A stretch of DNA of 21,113 bases from an uncultured Clostridia bacterium. GTDB lineage: Bacteria; Bacillota; Clostridia; TANB77; CAG-508. Where the stretch lies: assembly GCA_934183305.1 (NCBI GenBank), contig CAKPSF010000010.1, positions 1 to 21,113 on the forward strand, given 5' to 3'. The first letter of the stretch is position 1, and each line of letters opens with the position of its first letter. Position numbers and translations under genes: made by a program. Below the pieces are notes generated by a model. The model saw nothing but the letters and a program-made list of their open reading frames with translations. It was not told the origin of the DNA and did not search any database. Positions 7,036 to 14,086 of this stretch are shown piece after piece.

Positions 7036-8807
7036 CTAATTGCCTACTCCAATTAAATTTGGATATCCATTATTTTTTGATGGATTCAATTCCCATACTA
7101 ATGGCGTTTGATTTGTATTTAATTAAACAAAATGCATTTTCCAATTTTAATACAGCACTTAATGGAATGTCACCTGCAAAATGATGTAAGATATTATTTA
7201 TTATTGGTATTAAAGAATAGCTTATTTCTATTCCTAAAATTCCAGATAAAAGTCCAATTATAAATGTTTCTGCATTAAAAATTGTGGATATATTATGCTT
7301 AGATTCTTCAATTGCTCTTAAAATTCCTACTTCTTTTGTTCTTTCATATACGGAAATATATGTTATTATTCCAATCATTATTGATGAAACAACTAACGAA
7401 ATTGATACAAATGCAATTCAAGAGAAATTAAATTAGTTTTTGCATTATTGTCTTTTGTTGTCATCATTGCTGTTATAATTCTTGTTAATTCTTCTTCTGT
7501 CATTTTTAATTTAAATGCACTAGCTATTTTCTCTTGATCAACATTAAAAGCAGAAGCAAAACTATTGGTTAAATTATTCATTAATTCTCCTACTTTGCCT
7601 AATATGGCTTTTTTCATAGTAGCTTCAGTCATAGCTTTAGCCATTGTTTCTGAAGTTTTAATTATTGCGGTGCTTTTAGAAAATTCTGTTATGACATTAG
7701 ATGTAATGTCTGATATAACTTTTGCTGTTGGATTAGATATATCTTCTGTTAAAGTTTGTTCTGTTGAATAATATGCATTTATATATATTTGTAATAAAGT
7801 TTTCAGTAAACCTGAATAAGTTGCTTTAAGAGTTTCTTTAGGTATAACATAATTTTTTTCCATTTCATTTAACAAATTCGATGCTTTATATTCTTCTAAA
7901 TATTTAGAAACAATATTATCTATTTCATTTAGTTTTATAGTTTTTCCACTTAAACTGCTAAACATATCATTTGCCAAAGTATTTAAATTATTACTAAACG
8001 CATTTTGAGTAGGAGTTATGTCTGTCGTTATAGAATTAGAAATTTCAGACATATAGCCTTGTGTTTGTTGCTGAATTGAATTTTGGTCTATTTTTATATT
8101 AAATGCACTTTGTAATTTCTTGTTATCTATAGAAATAGCATCATTTGGATTAAGTTTTGTTACTTTGTTTTCCGCATTTTTAGTATATATTAAAGGCGAA
8201 ACACTATATGAGTATTTTATACTTGCTATATCTTTTTCTATTTTACTATGTTGCTCATTTATTACTTGGTTAAAACTTTTCAGATCATTTGTACTTAAGC
8301 TTGCAAGCATATCTTTTATATATTGTTGTTCATGTACTATTTTTTCATTGTCATTTTCTTTTTCTTGTGTTTGTATTTCTTCTTTATTTATTATTTATTG
8401 GATTGGAATCTTGTGTAATTTCCTCATCTAATATTTTTATAATTCTGCTTGAATATTTTTCTGCTAAGTCTGGATTATGCGTTACCATAATTATTAATTT
8501 ATTTTTAGATATTTTCTTTAAAATATCCATTATTTGAATACTTGTTTTTGTATCTAAAGCTCCAGTTGGTTCGTCTGCCAATATTATATCTGGATTATTT
8601 ACTAATGCTCTTGCTATTGCAACTCTTTGCATTTGACCACCAGATAATTGATTAGGTTTTTTGTTAATATGTTGTTTTTCCACATCCACTTTGCCCAAGT
8701 ATTGAAACAAATTCAGATTCTCTAAATTTTATACTTATACCTTTCAGAGCTTCAACTTTTTCATCCCCAGTTTCATACACTTTTTTTATATTTTTTAATT
8801 CTAACAT
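7036..8807 (-). pseudogene. Remnant of an ABC transporter with fused ATPase and FtsX-type permease, three internal deletions
   Basis: The original ATG (8807, after AAAGGAGAG) opens with MLELKNIKKVYETGDEKVEA and reaches an intact Walker A (GQSGCGKTT), then a TAA at once. Reading resumes out of frame near 8680 at KKPNQLSGGQMQR (signature), DIILADEPTGALD (Walker B) and MVTHNP (switch His) and ends at 8384. A third piece, open from about 8396 down to 7393, is the large extracellular domain (SLSTNDLKSF to MTTKDNNAKTN), lacking the first membrane helix expected before it. A fourth, shifted again from about 7415, is the FtsX core (SLVVSSIMIGIITY, YERTKEVGILRAI). Missing are about 100 codons of ATPase, the TM1 region, and the segment before the permease helices. 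Conserved Gly are changed to Glu (RAIEESK, GILGIEISY), a further sign of decay. The last 30 codons do not look like FtsX. It lies 77 bp after the rRNA methyltransferase gene. Confidence 0.88.
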
Positions 8808-8884
8808 GTATCTCTCCTTTAATAATTTTCTTTTTTTATATATCTATATATCTCTCCCCAATTATTAACTTCTCTTTAATGTAT

Positions 8885-10240
8885 TTATTTTAAGCACATC
8901 AACGAAACACACTCAACATGTGATGTAAATGGAAACATATCTACTGGTTGAATTTCTTTTATTTCATACTCGCATTCTAATTTTGATAAGTCTCTCATTA
9001 ATGTTGCTGGGTTGCAACTTACATATACTAATCTTTTTGGTTTTATTTTTAGTATGTTTTCTATTGTTGTATTATCTAATCCTTTTCTTGGTGGATCAAC
9101 CACTATTACATCCGGTTTTATTTTCTTGTTTTCTATTAAATCTGTAAGTAGTTTTTCTGTGTCTCCAGCATAATATTCCGCATTTGTTATATTGTTTATT
9201 TTGCAGTTTTCTTTTGCATCTTTAATTGCGTCTTCTACTATTTCTATTCCATATACTTTTTTAGCTTTATTTGCCATATATATTCCAATTGTACCTATTC
9301 CGCAATACAAATCAAATACTATTTCTTTTCCTGTCAATTTTGCAGCTTGTAAAGCTAAATCGTATAATTTTTCCGTTTGTATTGGATTTATTTGATAAAA
9401 TGATAGTGGAGATATTTTAAAGGTATAATCTCCTAATTTATCATATATATATCCATTACCAAATATGTTGATATTTGTTTTTCCAAGTATTACATTTGTA
9501 TTTTTATTATTAATATTTTTAACTATTGTTGTTATATTAGGAAATTGTTTAGTTAATTCACTTATTAATTTTTCTTCATTTGGAAACTTTTCCGAAGTTA
9601 ATACCAATATGCACATTATTTGGTTTGTTTTTATGCCAACTTTTACAACTATATGTCTCAATAGCCCTTGACATGTTTTTTCATTATATACACTAATATT
9701 ATTTTTTTGTGCAAATTGACATATAAATTTTGCAATTTTCTCTGCTTCTTCATTTTGAATTAAACATTTATCTATTTGAATCACTTCATGTGTTCTATTT
9801 GCAAATACTCCTATCATTGGATTTCCATTCTTATCTAGTCCAATTGGATATTGTGCTTTGTTTCTATAATGAAATGGGTGCTCCATTCCTATTGTATCTT
9901 TAACAATAATTTTGGTTTTCAAATTTTTATTTACTAAATTTTGTACGACATTTTTTTTCATTTTTAAAGTTGTTTTATAATTTACGTGTCTTAGATTACA
10001 TCCACCACACCTTTTGTATGTGCTACAATCGACATTAGTATTTCTATCTTCAGAAGAATTTATAATTTCTAGAATTTTTCCAAAAGCATATGAAGTTAAA
10101 ACTTTTACTATTATTATTTTTATCTTTTCGCCTTTAATTGCTCCTGGTATAAATATTGTTAAATCATTAATTTTAGCAATACCTTCGCCCTCAAAGCCAT
10201 TATCTATTATATCTACAATATATTCTTCATTTTTTTGCAT
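8885..10240 (-). CDS. rlmCD: 23S rRNA (uracil-5-)-methyltransferase, RlmCD/RumA family
   Basis: An AdoMet-dependent enzyme that forms 5-methyluridine in RNA; the family methylates 23S U747 and/or U1939 (or tRNA U54). The 451 residues contain an N-terminal TRAM RNA-binding domain (1-60), four Fe-S cysteines (C72, C78, C81 in the CGGC context, and C160), an AdoMet loop (FDLYCGIGTIG), a DPPRKG motif, and the catalytic nucleophile in YVSCNPATLMRDL near the C-terminus. AAGGAGA precedes the ATG. In Firmicutes one such enzyme often modifies both 23S sites, hence the RlmCD name, but which uridine is its target cannot be read from sequence. The only promoter sign upstream is an extended -10. Confidence 0.93.
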   Translation of the reverse strand: MQKNEEYIVDIIDNGFEGEGIAKINDLTIFIPGAIKGEKIKIIIVKVLTSYAFGKILEIINSSEDRNTNVDCSTYKRCGGCNLRHVNYKTTLKMKKNVVQNLVNKNLKTKIIVKDTIGMEHPFHYRNKAQYPIGLDKNGNPMIGVFANRTHEVIQIDKCLIQNEEAEKIAKFICQFAQKNNISVYNEKTCQGLLRHIVVKVGIKTNQIMCILVLTSEKFPNEEKLISELTKQFPNITTIVKNINNKNTNVILGKTNINIFGNGYIYDKLGDYTFKISPLSFYQINPIQTEKLYDLALQAAKLTGKEIVFDLYCGIGTIGIYMANKAKKVYGIEIVEDAIKDAKENCKINNITNAEYYAGDTEKLLTDLIENKKIKPDVIVVDPPRKGLDNTTIENILKIKPKRLVYVSCNPATLMRDLSKLECEYEIKEIQPVDMFPFTSHVECVSLMCLK

Positions 10241-10269
10241 TTTATTTTCTCCTTTTTACTTATGTACAT

Positions 10270-10278
10270 ATTTTAACA
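10270..10278 (-). promoter_or_regulatory. Possible extended -10 promoter of the rRNA methyltransferase gene
   Basis: TGT followed by TAAAAT on the minus strand, identical in form to the lepA promoter -10. No good -35 box is found at 16-18 bases, so the call rests on the extended -10 alone. Confidence 0.4.
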
Positions 10279-10326
10279 TATATTTTACAAAACTTATATA
10301 CTTATATTAAAATTTAAACACAAACT

Positions 10327-10356
10327 AAAAGCGAGGTCACCTTTTTGACCTCGCTT
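10327..10356 (-). terminator. Terminator of tRNA-Leu
   Basis: An eleven-base perfect stem (10329-10339 with 10346-10356), GC-rich at its core (GCGAGGTCA), with a 6-base loop, then TTTT on the minus strand. It begins three bases past the tRNA CCA end. Confidence 0.85.
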
Positions 10357-10358
10357 CT

Positions 10359-10442
10359 TGGTGCGGATGAAGGGACTCGAACCCCCACACCGTTGGTACT
10401 GGTTCCTAAGACCAGCGCGTCTACCAATTCCGCCACATCCGC
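10359..10442 (-). tRNA. tRNA-Leu (anticodon UAG)
   Basis: The 84-base gene starts GCGGATG and ends CATCCGC-A-CCA, so the acceptor stem is seven perfect pairs and the 3' CCA is encoded. The D-arm contains AATTGGTAGACGC. The anticodon stem CTGGT/ACCAG encloses loop CTTAGGA, giving anticodon UAG (reads CUA and, by wobble, other CUN leucine codons). A long variable arm typical of leucine tRNA and the T-loop GGTTCGAGTCC follow. It has its own promoter and terminator. Confidence 0.97.
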
Positions 10443-10461
10443 ATTTTTATTAACAACAAAT

Positions 10462-10490
10462 ATATTAACACACTTTTAATAATGTGTCAA
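10462..10490 (-). promoter_or_regulatory. tRNA-Leu promoter
   Basis: On the minus strand a consensus TTGACA (10490-10485), 17 bases, then TAATAT (10467-10462) with TGT before it. It lies about 20 bases before the tRNA 5' end. An 11-base inverted repeat TAACAACAAAT (10451-10461 and 10493-10503) encloses it. Confidence 0.85.
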
Positions 10491-10529
10491 TAATTTGTTG
10501 TTATTTTTCACATTTTTATTGTCATAAAA

Positions 10530-10943
10530 TTAGTAATATCTGTTTATATTTTGATTATATGCATTCATCATATTGTTAGTGTTCATACCACTAAAATTAT
10601 TTGTTCCACCATAAGTTGCTGATATTGTTATAAATTTTATTGCATATATATCTGCATATATTAAACTATCTCCTTCAAATGATCTTAATAATATGTAGCT
10701 TGCCCCTACTTCTTCTAGAAATCCTATTCTATCTACCATATTATTTGTTCCTATTAAAAATTCTACCCTCATTAATTTTCCTATTTGACTTCTTAAGAAT
10801 CCTGGTGTATATATTGGGTTTGTTAATACTTCTGGTGTATTGTTTTGTGTTTGTCTATTTTCATTTTTTTCTTCTTTAATTTCTTGTTTTTGAACATTTT
10901 CTTGCATTCTGTTTCTTCTGTTTAAATCTTCTGGATTTACCAT
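10530..10943 (-). CDS. gerQ: Spore coat protein GerQ family
   Basis: GerQ (YwdL) is an inner-coat protein needed in Bacillus for proper placement of the cortex-lytic enzyme CwlJ and for germination by calcium-dipicolinate. The 137-residue protein has a polar, charged N-terminal tail (about 1-40), then a conserved core: LRSQIGKLMRVEFLIGTN, a hydrophobic FLEEVGASYILLRS segment, and YADIYAIKFI, matching the small beta-rich GerQ domain. An Asn/Gly/Met-rich tail follows. AGGAGG precedes the ATG. It begins 15 bp after the CwlJ-like hydrolase gene, which is the expected partner, so the two are surely co-transcribed. Assignment rests on motif resemblance plus context. Confidence 0.85.
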   Translation of the reverse strand: MVNPEDLNRRNRMQENVQKQEIKEEKNENRQTQNNTPEVLTNPIYTPGFLRSQIGKLMRVEFLIGTNNMVDRIGFLEEVGASYILLRSFEGDSLIYADIYAIKFITISATYGGTNNFSGMNTNNMMNAYNQNINRYY

Positions 10944-10958
10944 ATTTAAACCTCCTAT

Positions 10959-11406
10959 TTATGTGTTATAATACAAATCCGTTGGTCTGTAAAAGCAGTG
11001 TTCTCCAAGTCTTGTATGAAATGTGCCTGAACCATTATATGGGAAAGTTGAACCACATGTTGCAGAAAATGGATTTAGATACCAAAGACATTCTCCTATT
11101 TCTGATAATCTATTTCCAGCTAAAGCCCAATCTGCAATATAATAGTGTACATCAGTAGGATTCATATTATAAATATTTTGAGGATTATATTTTCCAAATA
11201 AATTATCAGTAGCACAATCAAATTGTCCTTGTTGATAAATTATATTTCTAATGTTTCCTCCTTGCGAAATTCTAGAATACTCACCAGCTGACACATTAAC
11301 TCTATTCATTATTACGCTTGCTGCTGCTTTCATTCCGATTGTCTCCTTCTCCACCCGCCTCACATTCTATAATTCTAGCTAAAAGTTCCCTATCTGAATA
11401 TGCCAT
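10959..11406 (-). pseudogene. cwlJ: CwlJ/SleB-type spore cortex hydrolase, frameshifted near the N-terminus
   Basis: Hydrolase_2-family enzymes cleave spore-cortex peptidoglycan during germination. Translation should start at 11406 (AGGAGG nine bases before ATG) with MAYSDRELLARIIECEAGG, which carries the catalytic Glu context EAGGEGDN. One extra base near 11337 (G on the plus strand) then shifts the frame: dropping it joins EGDN directly to GMKAAASVIMNRV, the standard family sequence. The downstream frame is open to 10959 and keeps all later family motifs (GQFDCATDN, CLWYLNPFSATC, FPYNGSGTFHTRLGEHC). The downstream frame could be read from an internal ATG at 11363 or at 11333, the latter preceded by AAGGAG, but such a product lacks the catalytic Glu. 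It may be a real mutation or an assembly or sequencing error. Confidence 0.85.
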
Positions 11407-11471
11407 TTTTAAATCCTCCTATAAATTATATGAAAAATATTATAAATAATGCTTTTTTATTTAACTATATA

Positions 11472-11501
11472 TGGACAAAAATTATTAATTTATGTTAAAA
11501 T
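11472..11501 (+). promoter_or_regulatory. Promoter of the 116-aa exported protein
   Basis: TGGACA (11472-11477), 18 bases, then TAAAAT (11496-11501), with TGT before the -10. The leader to the ATG at 11542 is about 35 bases and ends in a GGAGG site. Confidence 0.65.
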
Positions 11502-11541
11502 ATTTAATATAATCAATAAGAATAATTGGAGGTATATAAAA

Positions 11542-11892
11542 ATGTCAAAAAAATTTTTATGTTTTGGAATAATTTTCATTTTAAGTTTTGTTTTTTTCTT
11601 TAATATTTGCTATGCTACAGATTTATCAAGAAGCTTGTCAAATTCTTTAACTAATACTACAATAGATAATACAATATATTCAGCTAACCAAAATGATAAT
11701 CAAAGTGTTTCAAATAATGATGGTGTTTCTCCAATTTCATCACGAGATTTTTCTCAGTCAGTTACAACAACTACAAGTGATTACCAAGATGAAGGCGAGC
11801 TTTCAATAGGAAATATGATAAATATAATTTTAATAGTAGTTGGTGTAGTTCTAGTTTTTCTTGGAATTGCAATAATTATAAAATTAAAATAA
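11542..11892 (+). CDS. Small exported protein with C-terminal membrane anchor (116 aa), unknown function
   Basis: I do not recognise a family. The start is set at 11542, where GGAGG lies nine bases upstream; a longer frame from 11449 has no such site and begins inside the promoter. Residues 1-24 form a signal peptide (MSKK, then a hydrophobic core ending NICYA). The middle (about 25-85) is low-complexity and rich in Ser, Thr, Asn and Asp. A single hydrophobic helix (about 90-113, starting near MINIILIVVGVVLVFLG) is followed by a short basic tail, KLK. The predicted form is an extracellular disordered segment held to the membrane. It shares its plan with the next gene, which may be a distant relative. 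Confidence 0.8.
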   Translation: MSKKFLCFGIIFILSFVFFFNICYATDLSRSLSNSLTNTTIDNTIYSANQNDNQSVSNNDGVSPISSRDFSQSVTTTTSDYQDEGELSIGNMINIILIVVGVVLVFLGIAIIIKLK

Positions 11893-11897
11893 ATATT

Positions 11898-11930
11898 TTA
11901 AAAAGTGGATTTTTCCACTTTTTTCCTTTT
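11898..11930 (+). terminator. Terminator after the 116-aa gene
   Basis: AAAAAGTGG (11900-11908) pairs with CCACTTTTT (11915-11923), with a 6-base loop and a T-rich tail. It separates this gene from the next plus-strand gene. Confidence 0.8.
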
Positions 11931-11996
11931 ATATAATGTATAAAAATCTCCAAAACTTTAATAATATTATTATATGAAATTTAGGAGGTTTTTATT

Positions 11997-12407
11997 ATGA
12001 ATAAAAAAATGTTTTCCATAATATTAATTCTTAGCTTATTTTTAATTAGCATTTGCTCTTTTTCTTTTGCTGCTACTGAAGCATTAAATTCTACAAAAAA
12101 TGCTGTAATGAATGTAGGAAATGCTATTGGAAATGGAGTTAAAGACGTAGCAAACGGTGCAGCAAATTTAGGAAAAGATGCAATAAATACAACTCAAAGT
12201 GCTGGCAATTCAATTGTTGGAGCTACTAGCATGAATAATGGTGGAATGGATTATACTGCAACTAGAACATCTGCTACAAATAATGCAATTGGTCTTTCTT
12301 CAACTGCCTGGACTTGGTTAATATTAGGAATTGTAGGAATTGTTATTGTTGCATTAGTATGGTATTATGGTGCTCAATATGAACATAAAAACTATAATCA
12401 TGAATAA
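11997..12407 (+). CDS. Small exported protein with C-terminal membrane anchor (136 aa), unknown function
   Basis: The protein has a signal peptide (MNKKMFS, hydrophobic core, ending SFSFAA near residue 26). A region of about 45 residues follows with amphipathic, Ala/Gly/Asn-rich repeats (NAVMNVGNAIGNGVKDVANG, then LGKDAINTTQSAGNS), recalling the flexible helices of YtxH- or LEA-like stress proteins. A Thr/Asn-rich linker and a transmembrane helix (about 103-125, TWLILGIVGIVIVALVWYY) come next, then a short polar tail. AGGAGG eight bases before the ATG supports the start. Function is unknown; the YtxH/LEA comparison concerns composition only. No clear promoter was found in the 66-base gap after the preceding terminator. 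Confidence 0.8.
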   Translation: MNKKMFSIILILSLFLISICSFSFAATEALNSTKNAVMNVGNAIGNGVKDVANGAANLGKDAINTTQSAGNSIVGATSMNNGGMDYTATRTSATNNAIGLSSTAWTWLILGIVGIVIVALVWYYGAQYEHKNYNHE

Positions 12408-12413
12408 GAATTG

Positions 12414-12448
12414 AAATGGAATTTGATTTTTCAAGTTCCATTTTCTTT
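12414..12448 (+). terminator. Terminator before smpB
   Basis: A 13-base stem with one wobble (12414-12426 with 12431-12443), a TTTT loop and a T-rich tail. It follows the 136-aa gene by seven bases. Confidence 0.85.
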
Positions 12449-12474
12449 ATATTATTTAAAATGTATGTTATAAT
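12446..12474 (+). promoter_or_regulatory. smpB promoter
   Basis: An extended -10, TGT then a consensus TATAAT (12469-12474), with a weak TTTATA at the -35 position 17 bases upstream. The leader is only about 15 bases and contains the AAGGAGA site. Confidence 0.65.
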
Positions 12475-12495
12475 ATTAGCGAAAAGGAGAATGTA

Positions 12496-12945
12496 ATGGA
12501 AAAAATTATTGCAAAAAATCCAGTAGCATATCACAACTATGCTATCAACGATAAATTAGAAGCAGGAATCGTTTTATCTGGTACTGAAATAAAATCAATT
12601 AGGCTTGGAAAAGTTAATTTAAAAGATTCTTATGTTAATATTAAAAATGGTGAAGCATATATTTATGGTATGCATATTAGTCCTTATGAACATGGAAATA
12701 TTTTTAATAAAGATCCTCTTCGTACACGAAAATTATTACTTACTAAAAGAGAAATAAACAAATTAATTGGATACATAAATCAAAAAGGTATGTCACTTGT
12801 GCCTATTCAACTTTATTTTAAAAATAACTTTGTAAAATTAGAATTAGGAATTGGAAAAGGTAAAAAATTATATGATAAGCGTGAAGATATGGCCAAAAAA
12901 GATGCTGAACGAAAAATACAAAGAGTTTTAAAAAGTAATTTGTAA
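12496..12945 (+). CDS. smpB: SsrA-binding protein SmpB (trans-translation)
   Basis: SmpB binds tmRNA and guides it into the A site of stalled ribosomes so that the nascent chain is tagged and the ribosome is released. The 149 residues match the family: an N-terminal NPVAYHNYAI strand, the LSGTEIKSIRLGKVNLKDSY segment of the OB-fold, the tmRNA-contacting region around SPYEHGN and DPLRTRKLLL, and the C-terminal basic tail (GKGKKLYDKREDMAKKDAER) that inserts into the mRNA channel. AAGGAGA precedes the ATG. The tmRNA gene, often adjacent, is not in the window: the structured stretch that follows lacks the tRNA-like ends and tag sequence. Confidence 0.97.
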   Translation: MEKIIAKNPVAYHNYAINDKLEAGIVLSGTEIKSIRLGKVNLKDSYVNIKNGEAYIYGMHISPYEHGNIFNKDPLRTRKLLLTKREINKLIGYINQKGMSLVPIQLYFKNNFVKLELGIGKGKKLYDKREDMAKKDAERKIQRVLKSNL

Positions 12946-12949
12946 AAAC

Positions 12950-13085
12950 AGAACAAAGCGACTTTAGTCGCCCTTTGTTCTCGCCGATTTGAGTTTCCGA
13001 ATGAAATGAGGAAATCTCAAAGGCAATAGCGATTATAGCATTTTTAATATACTAGGAAATGAGAAATTTCCTAGTATATTAAAAA
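12950..13085 (+). other. Three consecutive hairpins after smpB: candidate structured RNA or dispersed palindromic repeat
   Basis: Hairpin 1 (12950-12981): AGAACAAA and TTTGTTCT enclose an inner GCGACT/AGTCGC stem with a CC bulge. Hairpin 2 (12983-13024): GCC, TTTGAG and TTTCC pair with GGAAA, CTCAAA and GGC around an 11-base loop, leaving two small bulges. Hairpin 3 (13041-13085): a perfect 20-base stem with a 5-base loop. No reading frame is supported here. The arrangement is richer in G+C and in structure than other spacers of the window. It could be the smpB 3' untranslated region, a separate small RNA, or a copy of a repeat family. Confidence 0.6.
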
Positions 13086-13119
13086 AGAAAATTGAACGTT
13101 ATGTTCAATTTTCTTTTTT
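13081..13119. terminator. Bidirectional terminator between smpB and fba
   Basis: A perfect 17-base inverted repeat (13081-13097 with 13103-13119) with loop GTTAT carries six As on the 5' side and six Ts on the 3' side in both orientations. It sits between two convergent genes and fits termination of both. Its left arm overlaps the end of hairpin 3 by five As. Confidence 0.9.
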
Positions 13120-13122
13120 ATT

Positions 13123-14052
13123 TTATGCTTTATTTGATGATCCAAACACATCTCTAATTTTGTGTTGTACAGTTTCTTTTATTAAATCTCTAGCTGGTCC
13201 TAAGTATTTTCTAGGATCAAAAACTGATGGATTTTCAGTAAATTTTTTTCTTATAGCCCCTGTCATTGCAAGTCTTAAATCTGTATCAACATTTATTTTT
13301 GATACACCTGATTTACTTGCCTCATGTAATATTTCATCTGGAACTCCTTTTGCTCCAGGTATATCTGCTCCATATTTATTACACATTTCAACTAATTCTG
13401 GAATTACAGTTGATGCTCCATGTAATACTATTGGTGTATTTGGTATTAATTCTTTTACTTTAGCTAATATATCAAATCTAAGTTTTGCCTCTCCTTTAAA
13501 TTTATATGCGCCATGGCTTGTTCCAATTGCTATAGCTAATGAGTCACATCCTGTTCTTTCAACAAATTCTTTTGCCTGCATTGGATCTGTATACATCGCA
13601 TCACTAGCAGCTACATTAACATCATCTTCTATTCCTGCTAATTTTCCAAGTTCTGCTTCTACAACAACTCCTCTTGGATGTGCATAATCCACAACTTGTT
13701 TTGTTAATGCTACATTTTCTTCAAAATCATATTTTGAGCCATCTATCATTACAGATGTAAATCCCGCATCTATACAAGCTTTACAAGTTTCAAAATCTGG
13801 TCCATGGTCTAAATGCAATACAATTGGTATGTTAGTTTCTTCAACTGCTGCTTCAACCATTTTCTTTAAATAAACAGGTCTTGCATATTTTATAGCGCTT
13901 GATGATGCTTGTAATATTACTGGTGAATTTTCTTCTTGTGCTGCATCTACTATTGCTTGTATAATTTCCATGTTATTTACATTAAATGCACCTATTGCGA
14001 ATCCTTCCTTTATTGATTTTTCAAACATTTCTTTTGTCGTTACTAATGGCAT
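13123..14052 (-). CDS. fba: Fructose-1,6-bisphosphate aldolase, class II (zinc-dependent)
   Basis: Cleaves fructose-1,6-bisphosphate to glyceraldehyde-3-phosphate and dihydroxyacetone phosphate in glycolysis, and works in reverse in gluconeogenesis. The 309-residue TIM-barrel protein carries the catalytic Asp82 and zinc ligand His83 in HLDHG, Glu134 in EAELG, zinc ligands His180 in GTSHGAYKF and His211 in LHGAST, and the phosphate-binding INVDTD (253-258). Length and motifs fit the FbaA group of Firmicutes. AGGGAGGT precedes the ATG. It begins 34 bp after the deacetylase gene and ends at a bidirectional terminator, so it is probably the last gene of that transcript, although glycolytic genes usually also have their own promoter. 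Confidence 0.96.
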   Translation of the reverse strand: MPLVTTKEMFEKSIKEGFAIGAFNVNNMEIIQAIVDAAQEENSPVILQASSSAIKYARPVYLKKMVEAAVEETNIPIVLHLDHGPDFETCKACIDAGFTSVMIDGSKYDFEENVALTKQVVDYAHPRGVVVEAELGKLAGIEDDVNVAASDAMYTDPMQAKEFVERTGCDSLAIAIGTSHGAYKFKGEAKLRFDILAKVKELIPNTPIVLHGASTVIPELVEMCNKYGADIPGAKGVPDEILHEASKSGVSKINVDTDLRLAMTGAIRKKFTENPSVFDPRKYLGPARDLIKETVQHKIRDVFGSSNKA

Positions 14053-14086
14053 AAAAATTACCTCCCTTAATTAATTTGTTTTTTAT

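Noticed and set aside
7393..8310. A complete 305-residue secreted protein.
   Set aside because: The frame is open further upstream without a ribosome site and matches the extracellular middle of a fused ABC permease, bounded by frameshifting junctions.
8384..8710. A free-standing 108-residue ABC ATPase starting MFQYLGKVDVEKQ.
   Set aside because: Its first residues are the Walker A region read in the wrong frame; the true start with ribosome site is at 8807. It lacks the P-loop and is part of the decayed gene.
11407..11435. CATATAAT near 11420 as a sporulation sigma-E or sigma-K -10 box for cwlJ-gerQ.
   Set aside because: Transcription would begin inside the ribosome binding site; no convincing -35 was found.
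11449..11541. Upstream extension of the 116-aa exported protein.
   Set aside because: It overlaps the promoter, has no ribosome site, and would bury the signal peptide.
12946..13085. tmRNA (ssrA), expected next to smpB.
   Set aside because: No GGGG-type 5' end, no tRNA-like 3' end with CCA, and no tag reading frame.
13160..13687. Long plus-strand frame opposite fba, with similar frames opposite lepA and other genes.
   Set aside because: Antisense shadows of strongly conserved genes, without ribosome sites or promoters.
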